In this document: piece after piece, positions 28,896 to 45,503 of the stretch | Position numbering within the stretch: the first letter of the stretch is position 1 | How the letters are laid out: each line of letters begins with the position of its first letter | Made by a program: the position numbers and the translations under genes | Origin: Adiantum capillus-veneris | Lineage: Eukaryota > Streptophyta > Polypodiopsida > Polypodiales > Pteridaceae | NCBI GenBank assembly: GCA_014529385.2 | Contig: CM043962.1 | Span: 48,372,598-48,436,597, forward strand | Length of the DNA: 64,000 nt | Direction: 5' to 3' | Notes under the pieces: model-generated | Database searches by the model: none | What the model was told of the DNA's origin: nothing | Seen by the model: the letters and a program-made list of their open reading frames with translations, nothing else

Positions 28896-30882
28896 AAAAG
28901 CTAATAGATGTTAATGTAATCCTAAAACTTTGTTTGAAAATGGAGTGAGTTTTGTAATGGGTTTTAACAATGGGAACAAAATTGGATTCAATGTCTCTTC
29001 TCCACTCTCTTGCTTGCTTCTATCCTTGTGTCTTTCTTGTGAGCAAGACATGGTAGTAGTCATAACCTCCTATACAACAGGAAGGAAGTCTTCCCTTGGT
29101 CTACCTAGGCTTGGCAAAAGTGCTACCAAGTGCAAAAGTACAAGCTGGATAAGTCAGCAAGTTCTTAAAGATGAAGGCCTATAACTGCTACATTGTGTAA
29201 TCGTAAAACTTTTCACGTCTAAGAGTGGAGTTGTGAAAAGATTAGGGATCATAGTTTCCAATGTACCAAAAGAGCTTCACGTTTCAAAGAGATGAGTTGG
29301 CTGTCTTTTAATATCAAGAATGTGATTGACCCTTCTATCTATGTTGCTCTCTGGATGCCTCGCTTGCATCTATGTCTATGTTTTGTGCACAGGCATGGTA
29401 ATAGTATACATCATCACAAAAGCAAAACAATGCATGAGCACCTTTGTATGATAAGGTGCCAATTATTTGTTCATTTACACTTTCACTCCATTTTCACCTT
29501 AAAATGTGATAGAAATGAAGGAAAAATAAGGGTTATGTGCATTTAAGCTGGTATGTTATTCTATGCAGTACCTTTATTCTATGTAGAACAGAAAGTCTTT
29601 TGACTTTACATTTTCAAAAAAAAAATCATTTCCTACAATCTTACCCTTCACTTTTGCATTTTAAATCTTACCCTTCACTTTTTGACCTGTCGAAAGGGTT
29701 AAGACCATAGTGATGTGTTCCCTTTTTGTTAGTGAAAAATATCATTTGTATTTTTTCTTTTAATAAAAAAATGCACAATTCTTTGATTGGTTGATAGAAA
29801 TATAGGACACTCATTGCACAGATAGAAAGAACTCATTTCAAAGATTGAAGACTCTCACTAGCCGCTAACTATCATGATGGTTTTCACCCAATTAGTCTTT
29901 AGAGGTGAAGCCCAATTTAAAAGCTACTTGGGCGCCACATGCACCTCAAAGGTACGGTGGAGATTCTTGGCTCACCCATCGCCACTTGTGCAATGTGCTA
30001 CAACTGCTTTCGTCGGTAAGTGGGTTTTCTATACTAGCTGTTTGCACCGATGGAGATGCGATGATTGTTATATTTTATTCTGCTTTGAATGTCTAACGTA
30101 TGTCTGCTATCAAATTTCCTCATGCACTGCATCCTAGGATTTGATTAGTGAAGGGCCTCATTTAATGAATTTGAGTGCGCAAACCCATTGCTGCAATGGA
30201 ATGTATGTTGGCGCAACCTCTTTTCGCAGTCGGCTGGCGCGCAACAACAACGAAGAGGCCAACATATATTGCTGGAGCACACTGTGCGGTTCCACCCACT
30301 ATTCGGATGCAAATTCAATGCATGTGCACCACTCGCTGGCTGGTGGCATGTCGTTGTAGCCACAGTCACTGGTACATGTGCGCAAGGGGATTGATGTGGT
30401 TTTCACAAACTGCCTGTGAACCTATGCTAAATATTGGCTCCTAGATCTGCTCCAAGATTTGTTGCTTGCCTCCGTCTGCGCTTTTGCATATCCTCAGTTT
30501 CTTTCGCTTTGTCTTGTCCTCTTCTCCTCGTGAACCTTACCGCAATGGAGATGTGCTGCATGGAGATGGTGGCATCTCGTTGTAGCCACAGTCACTGAGA
30601 GAAATGAGGAAGCATGATACTCCTTTGCAGTACTCTCTCTCTCCCTCTCTCCCTTCATTCTGGTTCATTAAGCTTCCCTTGGTTTGATATTGGAGCCAGT
30701 CATTACGGGAGCAGAAGACATGTCTTGATCTTTTGCTTGAATCTCCCAACACTCCAACTTCAAGGGCAGAATAAGTTATATAGCCAGTACATGAGGGCAA
30801 ATAGTAGATCAAAGAGACATGGAAACCGCTCAAACAAGCAGGGTAGGGGTTCCAAAGGTCGAGAGAAAGCGAGTGACAAGAC

Positions 30883-30884
<2 letters not shown>
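28896..30884. other. Non-coding; one 29-bp direct repeat
   Basis: No recognisable gene. ggcatgtcgttgtagccacagtcactg at about 30348 recurs at about 30571 with one or two changes, and the intervening DNA is slightly GC-richer, which may mark an old insertion. Confidence 0.4.

Positions 30885-30937
<53 letters not shown>
30885..30937. repeat. (TG)n(AG)n compound microsatellite
   Basis: About 35 bp of TG joined to about 18 bp of AG. Confidence 0.95.
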
Positions 30938-34159
<3,222 letters not shown>

Positions 34160-34160
<1 letters not shown>

Positions 34161-34975
34161 ACCTTTGAAGGCGTTTGAGGCCTTGGGATTGAGGTTAGGG
34201 ATAGTTAATGCTTTTTACAATTCTATGTTATGCTCATGGTGCATGAAGCTTTCCATCTTTATTGCATCACCTAGGTCATAAGGAACACAAAGATTGTATT
34301 GTACCAAGTCTCTCTTGATGGTAGAATATATAATACAAAAGCCTATTTGAGGGGGGACCGGCTCCACATAAATCCGGTCCTCAACTGTTGTCGAGTTCTG
34401 TAAACTCTCTCTCTTGCAAAAGTATTGTTCAATCCAAGTTAATTAAGTACTATGAGTATGTTTCTACCATCAATTAAGTTCACCCTCTATGTTCTCAAAG
34501 TAGTCTCACAGAAATGCTCTTTTTAATTCTCTTAATTCCTCTATTCTCAAAGTTCATAGGCCATTTCCATTACATTGGTATCGAAGCTATTGGTTTCTCT
34601 TTTCTCGCTTAAAAAGAGAGGTCCTTAAGTTGTCCATGAAAGGTTGGGCCTGTTTATTCCATCACTTGGGTCATAAGGAACACAAAGATTGTATTGGACT
34701 AAGTCTCTCTTGATGGGAGAATCTATAATACAAAAGCCTATTGGAGGGGGGATCGGCTCCACATAAATCCGGTCCTCAATTGTTGTCGAGTTCTCTAAAC
34801 TCTCTCTCTTACAAAAGTATTGTTCATGCCAAGTTAATAAATTACTATCATTATGTTGCTACTATCAATTAAATCCACCTTCTATGTTCTCAAAGTAGTC
34901 TCAGAAAAATGCTCTCTTTAATTTTCCTAATTCCGATATTCTTTATTTCAAAGGCCATTTCCGTTACAACAAGCA
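34160..34975 (+). mobile_element. Tandem copia-type LTR remnants
   Basis: Two copies lie 397 bp apart (aaggaacacaaagattgtat at 34278 and 34675), each with gatgg.agaat.tataatac, gaggggggaccggctccaca or a variant, aaatccggtcctcaa and tctcaaagtagtctca. Between them ttggtatcgaagc (about 34582) resembles the TGGTATCAGAGC primer-binding site. The same family occurs at 15.99-16.35 kb. No associated ORF is seen. Confidence 0.6.
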
Positions 34976-37783
34976 TATCCAAAAAGAAAGATCCAAGATC
35001 CACACCAACTTGCACAATAAAAATCACAACTATAATCTACAAGGGATCTCACCCCTTGATCATAAACCATATTCCATACTGAACCCATTCCCACACTTGG
35101 AGTTTGACATATCCTCTGCAATCAAACTAAGCCCACACATATGGCCCTTAAGACATGAAATTTTTATGCATAAAGAAAGTCCAACTAGCAACTAAAAATA
35201 AATTCAAAATATAGTTTCAAAAATGTCTAACCATGCATAAATGATTCTCTATGACTACACCTCACCCCCTAGCACATAGAGCCAATTTTGACATAGAATG
35301 GTGAAAAACAATATACACATATGCATGAAGCATCCACATCCATCCATGAGGTTCAATACATCATATGACATTATCACATCAACATAACCATCATGAAAGA
35401 AAGCCCCATTACTTTGATCAACCATATACCCTAACATCACACATACACAAAAAACAACTTTTTACCATTTTCGGGTGCATGCAAAACATACAAATGAAAG
35501 TATTTAACCTCAAAAAAATGCATCAATCTTAGTCCCATAACAAAGACTAACACTTTATCACATCACTTCTCCATATGAGACTCATGCAATAAACGATAAC
35601 ACAAAAAGCAAGCCACCTTATTCATATTTTCCCCTATGGTGTGGGTTGGCTAACAATATATCCCCGTATAAGTTTATGGACTTCAAACACTTGAAATTGA
35701 CTCACCAAAGAAAACTATAGAACATATATGAATTACTCATTCAACTCACGACGCCATATGGTACCCCACCTTGGAAGCACCCCTTTACGCGTAGGTAACC
35801 CCATACATGGAATGGTTGATAACTTGCACTCATGAAGTGATCTTAGAGGTCTATATACATTTATCAACAATTTTAATCAAGAATTTGATTTGGCTAAGTG
35901 GGTTTTCTCATCTGATGAATCTATATGGTGGTTCTCTAAGGAGCCTAAGGTCACATATCCAAAATTTTGACTATGTAGTGGGCAACAAGCTATATTTTGA
36001 CCATAACTCTTTGCTCGTGCGAAACTTTCACATACCACCCAAAGGAGAAAATGTTATAAATGACGTGTTTAATCTTTGATCTAAAGGGGTTGACTTGATT
36101 CATAGCGGTTTGAGAGATATAACCAAAATAGTGTTCTTATCATCTAAATGACGTGAAACAAAAAGCGCTTCTTATGTACATATGTGACCATAAACACACC
36201 ATGTGAATAAATCAGCATTCTAAACACAATAAATAAATATGAAGCATTATTCTATGCATCCAACAAGTCCATATATGCCCTCATATACGAAAAAGCAACC
36301 ACTTAGAGGATAGCTACTTAGAAAACAGAACAGAAAGAGAAAGAGATGATGGCCATGAACTTTAGAGCTTCTTACCGTGCCTTAGGAGTGATTATTGGCT
36401 GTTGAAAGGCTTCTTGCTTTGCCACAAGAGAGCGGTGATGAGATCTACAAAGAGGTTTATGCCACGAAGTCGGTGGAGAATGTGCACACTGTGAAAAGAG
36501 AAGAGAAGATAGTAAGCAGGTAGATAGAGTGTGTTCTTCTTCTTCTTCTTCCCTTGACCGAGAGAGGAGATCTTATGGAGAGCTTACACCACTCCATATA
36601 ATAAGTATGTATTGTTGTGTGGTAGTAGTTACAATTGTCGGCAGTGAAAATTGAGCTCTCTATGCCAATTTATAGCTGCTCTGGTAGGCTGAGAGATAGT
36701 GCCCCCTTTCTGCTTGGAATAACTGCTAGCTTTTGGAGGACTTTGCTGAAAACATGGGTTTTGATTTTAGTAGTCAACATCGCAGTAAAAATTGACTAAT
36801 TGGCCAAGATTCTGACAACTAATGTGATTGTGACTAAACTATGTTGCACTGTGATGCCCCGATATAATTATGACTTTCGCATATTGCTCGACGTATTTAC
36901 CATGTCTCTTTTAATAAAAACAACTCTAGTAAAAATCCCGTTTAATCTCGTTTCTTCATCGGATGATAGTTTTCATATTCAACGGTGACTAAAAATAATA
37001 TTTTTATATTTAGGTCATTCTAAAAAGCACGTTGCTTTTCAAAAATGCCAAAAGCACGAAAAGGTAAATATAGCACAAAAAGATAAAAAAAGATAAAATT
37101 TAACCACGGACTGCCTTTGTCCATCGGAATAAGAAAGCTGACTCACTTTTCACTAGAAAGTACTAAAAAACACAAAAAGCAAAAAATAGCATGAAAAGCA
37201 CCCAAAAAATAAATGTTTACAAAATTGATCCATAACTTCCCCGGGACTTGTAGATTAAGGATCCGGGCTCGCTTTTTGCAAAAAAGCACAAAAAGCATGG
37301 AAAAGCTTTAAAATTAACAATTTTTTCCAAAATTGGACCAAACGTCTACCTGACCTATTGGAATATGAAAATGACCTCTCTTTTCGCTTTAAAACCCTTA
37401 CAACACTGCCAAACAAAATATTTTGAACTAAAATTTCACGAGGCAGATATTGATTTTTTTATTTTTAAAAAACCCGAAAATCGAGGATCCTACATCCTCC
37501 CACACTTCAAAAATTTGAGGTCTCCTCACCTTGACATGAAGTCTGAATAATTTAGTCTCATTGCATCATCATGTTACTAAGTAGAATTTTCCTTAGGATA
37601 TATTGGGGGAGAAGCAAGTTAACGTGTCACTAAATATGTTGTCCCGGATAGTGCTAGTTACTTGTGCTTGTGAGCATATACTGAAAACGAATGGGCAAGT
37701 CCTTTGAATTTCAAATGTTTCATTAAAAAACTATTTTCCCTCCTTATGTGCTTCTGTTTTTAGTTATTGAAGACGACATGGGG

Positions 37784-37784
<1 letters not shown>
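34976..37784. other. Non-coding
   Basis: No gene found. The part at 36840-37540 (ending near ctacatcctcccacactt) has the texture of an LTR, but I found no partner copy in the window. Runs of aaaaagcac repeats occur near 37150-37300. Confidence 0.4.

Positions 37785-37864
<80 letters not shown>
37785..37864. repeat. (TC)n microsatellite, about 80 bp
   Basis: Uninterrupted CT dinucleotides; the apparent Leu-Ser or Arg-Glu ORFs across it are not genes. Confidence 0.95.
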
Positions 37865-37868
<4 letters not shown>

Positions 37869-38909
37869 CCTTGCACCGGGCATCCTGCCTCAGAGGTGAG
37901 TTGTCAAAGTTGAGCTCTTTATCTTGTTCCGACACAGACCTACAAAAATGAGAACCAGCAGCCAACATTATTGCCACTAGCTCCAATGCTGGAAATGGAG
38001 CTATACTGTAATGTGATTGTAAGGAAATCTTATGTGTAACCCACCCACTCCAAATGAATTCATTTGTTTTGTTGGTCACATCTATAGTTTTGTGAGGGAA
38101 TTTGTTCATAGTATGTGTGTATTATGGCATCAAGTGTTGACAACTATACATTTAAGTGATTTTAAGTAAGTAACATATTATGCACGTTTATAGTTCTCAG
38201 GAAAAAGCAGAAGAGAGCCACTACAGGCAATGAATTACAACTTCCAAGATCCAACTCTTTCTGTAATCAAGGAATATGAGAGAGTAAGAAAGAGGAAACA
38301 ACTGGAGCAGAAACAAATGAAATTTGAGCGACAACATCATGCCCACAATGATGAGGAGAAAAAGAAAATCTCCTCCGAGATTGTGAGAGCTTTCAAGAGT
38401 AGAACTGAAGGTTTTAGTACAGAAGCAAAGTGGGAAATCTGGAATCTTGTTTCTCAACATCCGCATGTTCGGGCAATCCATGATGAGTCTTTTGAGCAGG
38501 AGGTTGCTATACAGACCGCAATTGTCTCCAATGTCCATAGCACACAAGCTACCGCAATTGTCTCCAATATCCACAACACACAAGCTACCGTCAAGCAGCC
38601 AGGGTGTAATGAGGAGTTGTTTTTGAAGAATGCAACATTGTAGATGATGTTCAGTTCAAAGGAAAACATGCCTATTGCAAAAAATTTCAGGGTCATAATG
38701 TCAATCGTCCCACCTTGCACAAGGCGAGATCACAACAGGCAAAGCCTGATCTTGATGGTCGATTGTTTTCATTGGTTGCATGTCACAAGCAACACCATCA
38801 TAACACTATCACAGATGCTGTTTCATTGAACAAGAAGGATGTTTGTCAAAAGAGGGCGGGGAAGAAAAGGTACATAGAACACCCTATGCACCTCCTAGAC
38901 GAGCCTCAG

Positions 38910-40753
38910 GTGAACAATCAAATACTTATACCATAACTTATGCATTTTATGCATTGCATCCCTAGTGCATAGTAACTTGTATATGTTGATCAATAACATA
39001 CTGATCTATAGACTTTTTCTAGTTAGCATATGGACTGTGCTAGTTAGCATATTGACTATGCTAGTTAGTATATGGAGTATGCTAGTTAGCATGTATTGGA
39101 TTCTAAATAGCATACAGAGCTAGTTGGTTAACACAATATGTATGGTAATTAACATACCTGGTATGCTAGTTAACATACCTAGTATGCTCAATTGCATGAT
39201 AAGTACACTGTGTAAGAGAAAGTGATTATGCTAGTTAGCATATGGAGTTTACTAGTAGGTAACACACAGAGTATGCTAGTTAGCAGGCCTTGAGTTATAA
39301 ATAGCATACAGAGTTAGTTGGTCAACACAAAAGGTATGAAAGTTAACACCATTTATGCTAGTTAACACCTAGTATGCTCACTAGCATGATGGGTATGCTA
39401 TTTAAGACAAGGGTTATGCTAGTTAGAACTAGCAGTTGGGCTAGGTATGCTAGTTAGCATATTGAGTATGTTGGTTAGCATATGGATTATGTTGGTTAGC
39501 ATATGGAGTATACCTTGTGTTCTACCTAGCATACAAAGTCAGCTAGTCAACACAAGATGTATGCTAATTTAACATCATTTATGCTAGCTAGCACCTAGTA
39601 TGCTCAATAGCATGATGGGTGTCCTAATGCGTATACTAGTTAGCATAGTGAGTATGATAGTTAGCATATGGAGTATGATAGTTAGCATATAGACTGTGCT
39701 ACTCAGCATATGGACTTGGGTTGGGTATGCTAGTTAGCATATGGAGTATGCTAGTTAGCTGCCTTGTATTCTACCTAGCATACAAAGTTATCTAGTCAGC
39801 ACAAGATGTATACTAATTAACATCATTTATGCTAGTTAGCACCTAGTATGCTCAATATTATGATGGGTGTCCTTATGCGTATACTAGTTAGCATAGTGAG
39901 CATGATAGTTAGCATATGGAGTATGCTAGTTAGCATATAGACTGTGCTAGTTAGCATATGGATTGTACTAGTTAGCATATGGAGTATGCTAGTTAGCATG
40001 CCTTGGGTCTTAAATAGCATACAGAGCTAGTTGTTTAACACAATATGTATTCTAATTAACATACTCAGTATGCTAGTTAACATACCTAGTATGCTCAATT
40101 GCATGATAAGTATGTTGTCTAACATAAAGTGATTATGCTAGTTAGCAGATGGAGTTTGCTAGGTAGCATATGGAGTATGCTAGATACCATGCCTTGAGTT
40201 ATAAATAGCATATAGAGCTAGTTGGTCAACACAAAAAGTATGCAAGTTAACACCACTTATGCTAGTTAACAACTAGTATGCTCACTAGCATGATGGGTAT
40301 GCTATTTAAGACAAGGGTTATGCTAGTTAGAACTAGCAGCTGGGTTGGGTATGCTAATTAGCATATGGAGTATACTAGTTAGCATATTGAGTATGCTAGT
40401 TAGCATGCCTTGTGTTCTACCTAGAATACAGAGTTAGCTAGTCAGCACAAGATTTATGCTAATTGACATAATTTCTACTAGTTAACACTAGTATACTCAA
40501 TAGCATGATGGGTGTCCTAATGAGTATGCTAGTTAGCATATAGTATGTGCTAGTTAGTATGCCTTGTGCTCTACCTAGCATACAAAGCTACCTGGTAAAC
40601 ACAAGATATATGCTAACTAACTCTCTTTATGCTAGTTAACTTACGATGTTGCATGCACATTAGGATGTTGATTGTGACTATGATTTGTTTTCATGAAAAT
40701 GTTGGATGTCCTAGTTAGCAATCTGAATAGTGATCATCATTTGGATGTTGTAG
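38910..40753 (+). other. Intron of element D transposase, composed of motif array
   Basis: The donor cctcag/gtgaac and acceptor gttgtag/gttgaa connect two transposase blocks in frame. Apart from about 100 bp at each end the intron is made of the TATGCTAGTTAGCATA-type array. Confidence 0.55.
39015..40640. repeat. Palindromic motif array D1 (TATGCTAGTTAGCATA type)
   Basis: Dozens of copies of tatgctagttagcat(a) and gttagcatatggagtatgctag, with higher-order periodicity: the phrase gcatacagagctagttg recurs at 39112, 39304 (variant), 40017 and 40207. The core is self-complementary or nearly so. Spacing is irregular, at about 20-30 bp. It lies inside the transposase intron. Confidence 0.9.
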
Positions 40754-43024
40754 GTTGAATTCTTTCGTAGATTCAAAGAAAAACATCCAAATTGCAAGAT
40801 TGGCATGAGAATGTTTGAGATGTTGAAGCCATTCTTTTGTAGGTGGTTGAAGGATAGATACACATGTTGTTGCAAATATTATGTGTAAATGTCCTTTTTG
40901 AAGGACACACTAAACCACATGCACTCTTGCGCTTTTGGGCTGCATAGAGCAAGTTGTGACTGTATATGCATTATATGTGCCCCAGGTGAGAACATTAGCA
41001 AGGGTTGCTTGGCTTCACATCACACGTTCAAAAGGTATCACATATATGTGGGAGTCCGTTCTCTATCAAAATCCCGCGGATGCACTTTTCCATAGAAGGG
41101 GATGCCTGATGGGAGAGTGTTTGACATGTGGAGTGATTAGGTTGGAACTATGCTGGTTGGAGACAGTAAAGCGAGGTAATAGTATTAATGTGAAAGTATT
41201 TGCATATGTAAAAGCTCAAGACAAGTAGGGAAATAGTAACAAAAGAAAAGATCTTTTGCACAAAGTAATGCAGTGCTGGGAGTTTCTTCAACTCTTGAAG
41301 ACCAACAAGTTGGAGCTCTTTATCACTCATAACTATGTGGCTTGATGGCAAGGACAACAATTCAAGGATTTCCTTCTTTGGTTTCTGGACGATGTCGTCG
41401 TGTCAGTTGTTGATTTTGTAGAGAATTATTCCTTCAAGGAACAAAATGAGATTCAGTCAATGCATTGACACTCTAGTCAAGTAACCATTTTTGTACACAT
41501 AAAGACTACCGCAGGGCAGGGTAGGTAGTCAAAGCCATCCACTTCTTCATATCAGATGACAAGGTGCATGACACGTTGTTTGTGCAACACTGCTTCATGC
41601 TACACCGGGACTGGTTACAACAAGAGGGTGTCACTCCTAAGCAACATTGGATGTGATCTGATGGTGTGGCCTCACAGTTCAAGGGAGATAGGCCTTTTTA
41701 CTTTGTTGTAAGATATGGTGGACTCAAGAGATGGGGATGAGCTAGTTCTTCTTTGGATCAGGAACGGCAAGAGAGACTAGATGGTGCAGGAGCAGTTGTG
41801 AGAAGAACCTTGACCCATGAACAGCTAAAACCTAATAGAGATGTTTTATGGTGTGCAATTGATGTGGTTGCTTATTGCCAAGCCAACCTATTGCAGGGAG
41901 AACCTTCACACTATCCTTCAAAAGAAAGGGAATGTGCACGTGTGTTCTGGGAGGTTAAAGAGGGAGAAGTGAACAGGGAGGTGAAGTGGAATTGTGCCAG
42001 TGTGGCAAAAACTCACTCTCTACATGCTTTTCATGGTCACAACCCTGGGATCCAACTGCCCTTACAATAAAAGCCTTGGCATGCATGCATGGAAGATGGA
42101 ATCACTGTGTCAATAAAGCTCACATGAAGCCTTGGGATTATCATACTCTACTGCCATTACCTGATGACACCATGCCAGATTTTGAGCTGTAAGATGAAGC
42201 AGCCACCTACGATGACTTCACGTACGAAGGTCATCATGATGTGTTGAGTAGAACTCTATGTGCTGGCAACACATTTGTTGTAAATCCAGATGCTTCGACC
42301 AACATCGAGGATGTGGATTCCTACCTGATCAAGTGTATTGCAACAAATAAGAAGGTGGAGAAGGGGTACCTCAATGAGTGGGGAAATGCAATTGATAGAG
42401 GCTCATATGTTGTGCAAGGTCTATACTACAAGCAATTGGATGCATACACCTTCAAGCTAGACCACAAGCAGCCCATTGTCCACGTACTTTCACATCTGGT
42501 ACGATGTATCAAAATACCCATGGAGCACATCCCAAGGAGACGGCATGTGTACACAATCAACCCAAAAAGCTATGAAGCAATCTATAATAGCATGCCCTTC
42601 AGATTTTAAGTTGTAATCCGTGCATCTTAAATATACTTCTTGCTCGAAGATAATGTAGTTTTATCAAAAACTTGGGCATCTTCTGTCTCTTGTGTGCTTT
42701 GTGTATACATGGATGTGGTGTCTATCACAGAGGGGTCTCAATTTAAGAGAGATCATTTGTACAACGTGTCTCATTAAACATAGAGGATTTGAGTTCATCA
42801 AGAAAATGTAGAACTCCAGAGAGGTGATCAAACAAGCTCAAATTCCGCCTCCTTTGGCGTCTTACGATTTACGCTTTTTACAACAGGACTCCATATGGTT
42901 TGGGCAGGTAGCCCACAAATATAGATGGAAACTGTAAAAGAAGGCACACCCAGCTTATAAGAAAGGCATCAGGGTTTGGAAAGATGTACAAAGAAGGCTA
43001 GTGGCTTGCACAATATGATAATAA

Positions 43025-45125
43025 AAAGGTATGCTAATTGTGTTCTGTGGGTATGCTAGTTAGCATAAATGGTATGCTAATTAGCATACTGCTTATGCTA
43101 GTTAGCATAGACAATGTTTTAATTAGCATACCTTTTGTTGGTTTTCAAGGAGAAGAGATGGAAGCTTCTTGTATACTATGTATGCTAATGCTAATTATCA
43201 TAAATAGTATGCTAATTAACATAACTTTGCTGGTTTTCAAGGAGAAGAGATGTCAGCTTTCTGTATACTGTGCATGCTGATTAGTATACTATGCTGTGAG
43301 TGGAATGCTAGCTAGCATACTCTTTATGCCAACTGGCATAAACAATATGCTAATTAGCATACCCTTGCTCGTTTAGGGGAGAAGAGATGGCAGCTTTCTG
43401 TATACTGTGTATGCTAATTAGCATACCTTTGCTGACTTCAAGGAGAAGAGATGGCAGCTTTCAGTTCACTGTGTATTCTAATTAGCATATTGTTTATGCC
43501 AGTTGGCATAAACAATATGCTAATTAGCATACCTTTGCTGGTTTTAAGGAGAAGAGATGACAACTTTCTTTATACTGTGTGTTCTAATTAGCATACTATG
43601 CTGTGAGTGAAAGTTAGCACAAACAAAAATGTGATATGATAATCAGAAGGTATGCTAATTGTGTTCTGTGGGTATGCTAGTTAGCATAAATGGTATGCTA
43701 ATTAGCATAATGCTTATGCTAGTTAGCATAAACAATGTTTTAATTAGCATACCTTTTGTTGGTTTTCAAGGAGAAGAGATGGAAGCTTCTTGTATACTGT
43801 GTATGCTAATGCTAATTAGCATAAATAGTATGCTAATTAACATAACTTTGCTGGTTTTCAAGGAGAAGAGATGTCAGCTTTCTGTATACTGTGCATGCTG
43901 ATTAGTATACTATGCTGTGAGTGGAATGCTAACTAGCATACTCTTTATGCAACTGGCATAAACAATATGCTAATTAGCATACCCTTGCTCGTTTAGGGGA
44001 GAAGAGATGGCAGCTCTATATACTGCTTATGCTAATTAGCATACCTTTGCTGACTTCAAGGAGAAGAGATGGCAGCTTTCAGTTCACTGTGTATTCTAAT
44101 TAGCATATTGTTTATGCCAGTTGGCATAAACAATATGCTAATTAGCATACCTTTGTTGGTTTTAAGGAGAAGAGATGACAACTTTCTATATATTGTGTGT
44201 TCTAATTAGCATACTATGCTGTGAGTGAAAGTTAGCACAAACAAAAATGCACAGTATGCTAATTGAAGGTATGCTATTTAGCATACTATGTATGCTAATA
44301 ATAATATTGTAATATCTTTGCCGGTTTCAAGGAGAAGAGGTGACAAGTCTCTGCATCCTGTGTATGCTAATTAGCATACTGTTTATGCCAATTGGCATTC
44401 TATGGGTATGCTAATTAGCATAGTTTTGTTGGTTTCAAGGAGAAGGGATGGCAGCTTTTTGTATACTGTGTATGCTAATTAGCATACTATACTAAATGGA
44501 AGTTAGCACAAACAAAAATGTAAAGTATGCCAATTGAAGATATGCTAATTAACATACTATTTATGCCAGTAGGCATAGACAGTATGCTAATTAGCATACC
44601 TTTCCTGGTTTTAAGGAGAAGAGATAAAAGCTCTCTATATATTGTGTATGCTAATAAGAATATATGTATGCTAATTAGCATACTATATGCTGGTTTCAAG
44701 AAGGGATGGCAGCTTTCTATATACTGTGTATGCTAATTAGCTTACTATGCTGTGAGTGGAAGCTAGCAAAAACAAAAATCCATAGTATGCTAATCGAAGG
44801 AATGCTAATTAGCATACAATTTAGCATACCATGTATGCTAATTAGCATACTGTTTATGCTAGTTGGCATAGATAGTATGTTGATTAGCATACCACTATTG
44901 GTTTAAAGGAGAAAACATGGCAGCTTCTTGTATACTGTATATGTTAATTAGCATACTATGGTATGCAATGAGTGGAAGTTAGCACAAACAAAAATGTGCA
45001 GTATGCTATTTAGAATGTATTCTAGTTAGCTAATGTGGGTATGCTAATTAGCATACATGGTATGCTAATTATCATAATGTTTTGGCTAGTTAGCATAAAC
45101 ATTATGCTAATTAGCATACCTTTGT
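43025..45125. repeat. Palindromic motif array D2 (TATGCTAATTAGCATA type)
   Basis: Dozens of copies of the perfect 16-bp palindrome or one-base variants, alternating with ggagaagagatggcagcttt and ctgtatactgtg. A 621-bp block (about 43026-43646) is duplicated immediately downstream (about 43647-44270) with few differences. The array lies between the transposase 3' end and the FCP1-like gene 3' end. Confidence 0.92.
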
Positions 45126-45503
45126 TGATTTCCAACGCAAATGTATACAAATTCAATGATTACAAGACAAAAAAGAATGACAATAGTACACATAATATTG
45201 TCTTCAAAAAAAGAATAGTACAGGATTCGATCATTATTATCTGAAGTGAATGTTCGAATAGTTACAAACATTGGAAAGGCAATTTACAAATTTCCCTCAT
45301 AATGTTACAAAACTGCAGAGAGCCTCCTACTCTGGATAAGATCATGGTTTAGCGCGCTTTTACACTCGCTTTTTCCCAGTTTCCATTTGCTTCTTTATTT
45401 GCTAAGCTTTTGGGTCTTGCTCTCTTTCTTCTTCTTGCTGAGCTTTTGGTTCTTGCAACTCTCTTTCTTCTTTTTCTTGCTACTGCTTCTCTAATTTTTC
45501 CCT

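Larger units (their letters stand above)
38201..42609 (+). pseudogene. Element D transposase gene, decayed, with array-filled intron
   Basis: First visible exon 38201-38909 (ttctcag acceptor; KEYERVRKRKQLEQKQMKFE; frameshift near 38630; then CNIVDDVQFKGKHAYCKKF). After a 1.84-kb intron the exon at 40754 reads EFFRRFKEKHPNCKIGM and MLKPFFCRWLKDRYTCCC. Further blocks are GCLMGECLTCG, VVDFVENYSF with EIQSMH (about 41408-41460), SDGVASQFKGDRPFYFV (about 41657), and LDGAGAVVRRTL (about 41777). The C-terminal domain (42241-42609) has KGYLNEWG and SYVVQGLYYKQ. These blocks match, from memory, a widespread eukaryotic transposase group with DF.ENYS, SDG...QFK and HGKG..DGAG motifs; the first two contain catalytic-type Asp residues. 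Several Trp codons are now TGA, and frameshifts occur, so this copy is dead. The 5' exon is not located. Confidence 0.6.

Noticed and set aside
29874-30444. A cluster of overlapping ORFs suggesting a gene
   Set aside because: Four frames on both strands are open over a short GC-richer stretch; no motif or splice pattern favours any of them.
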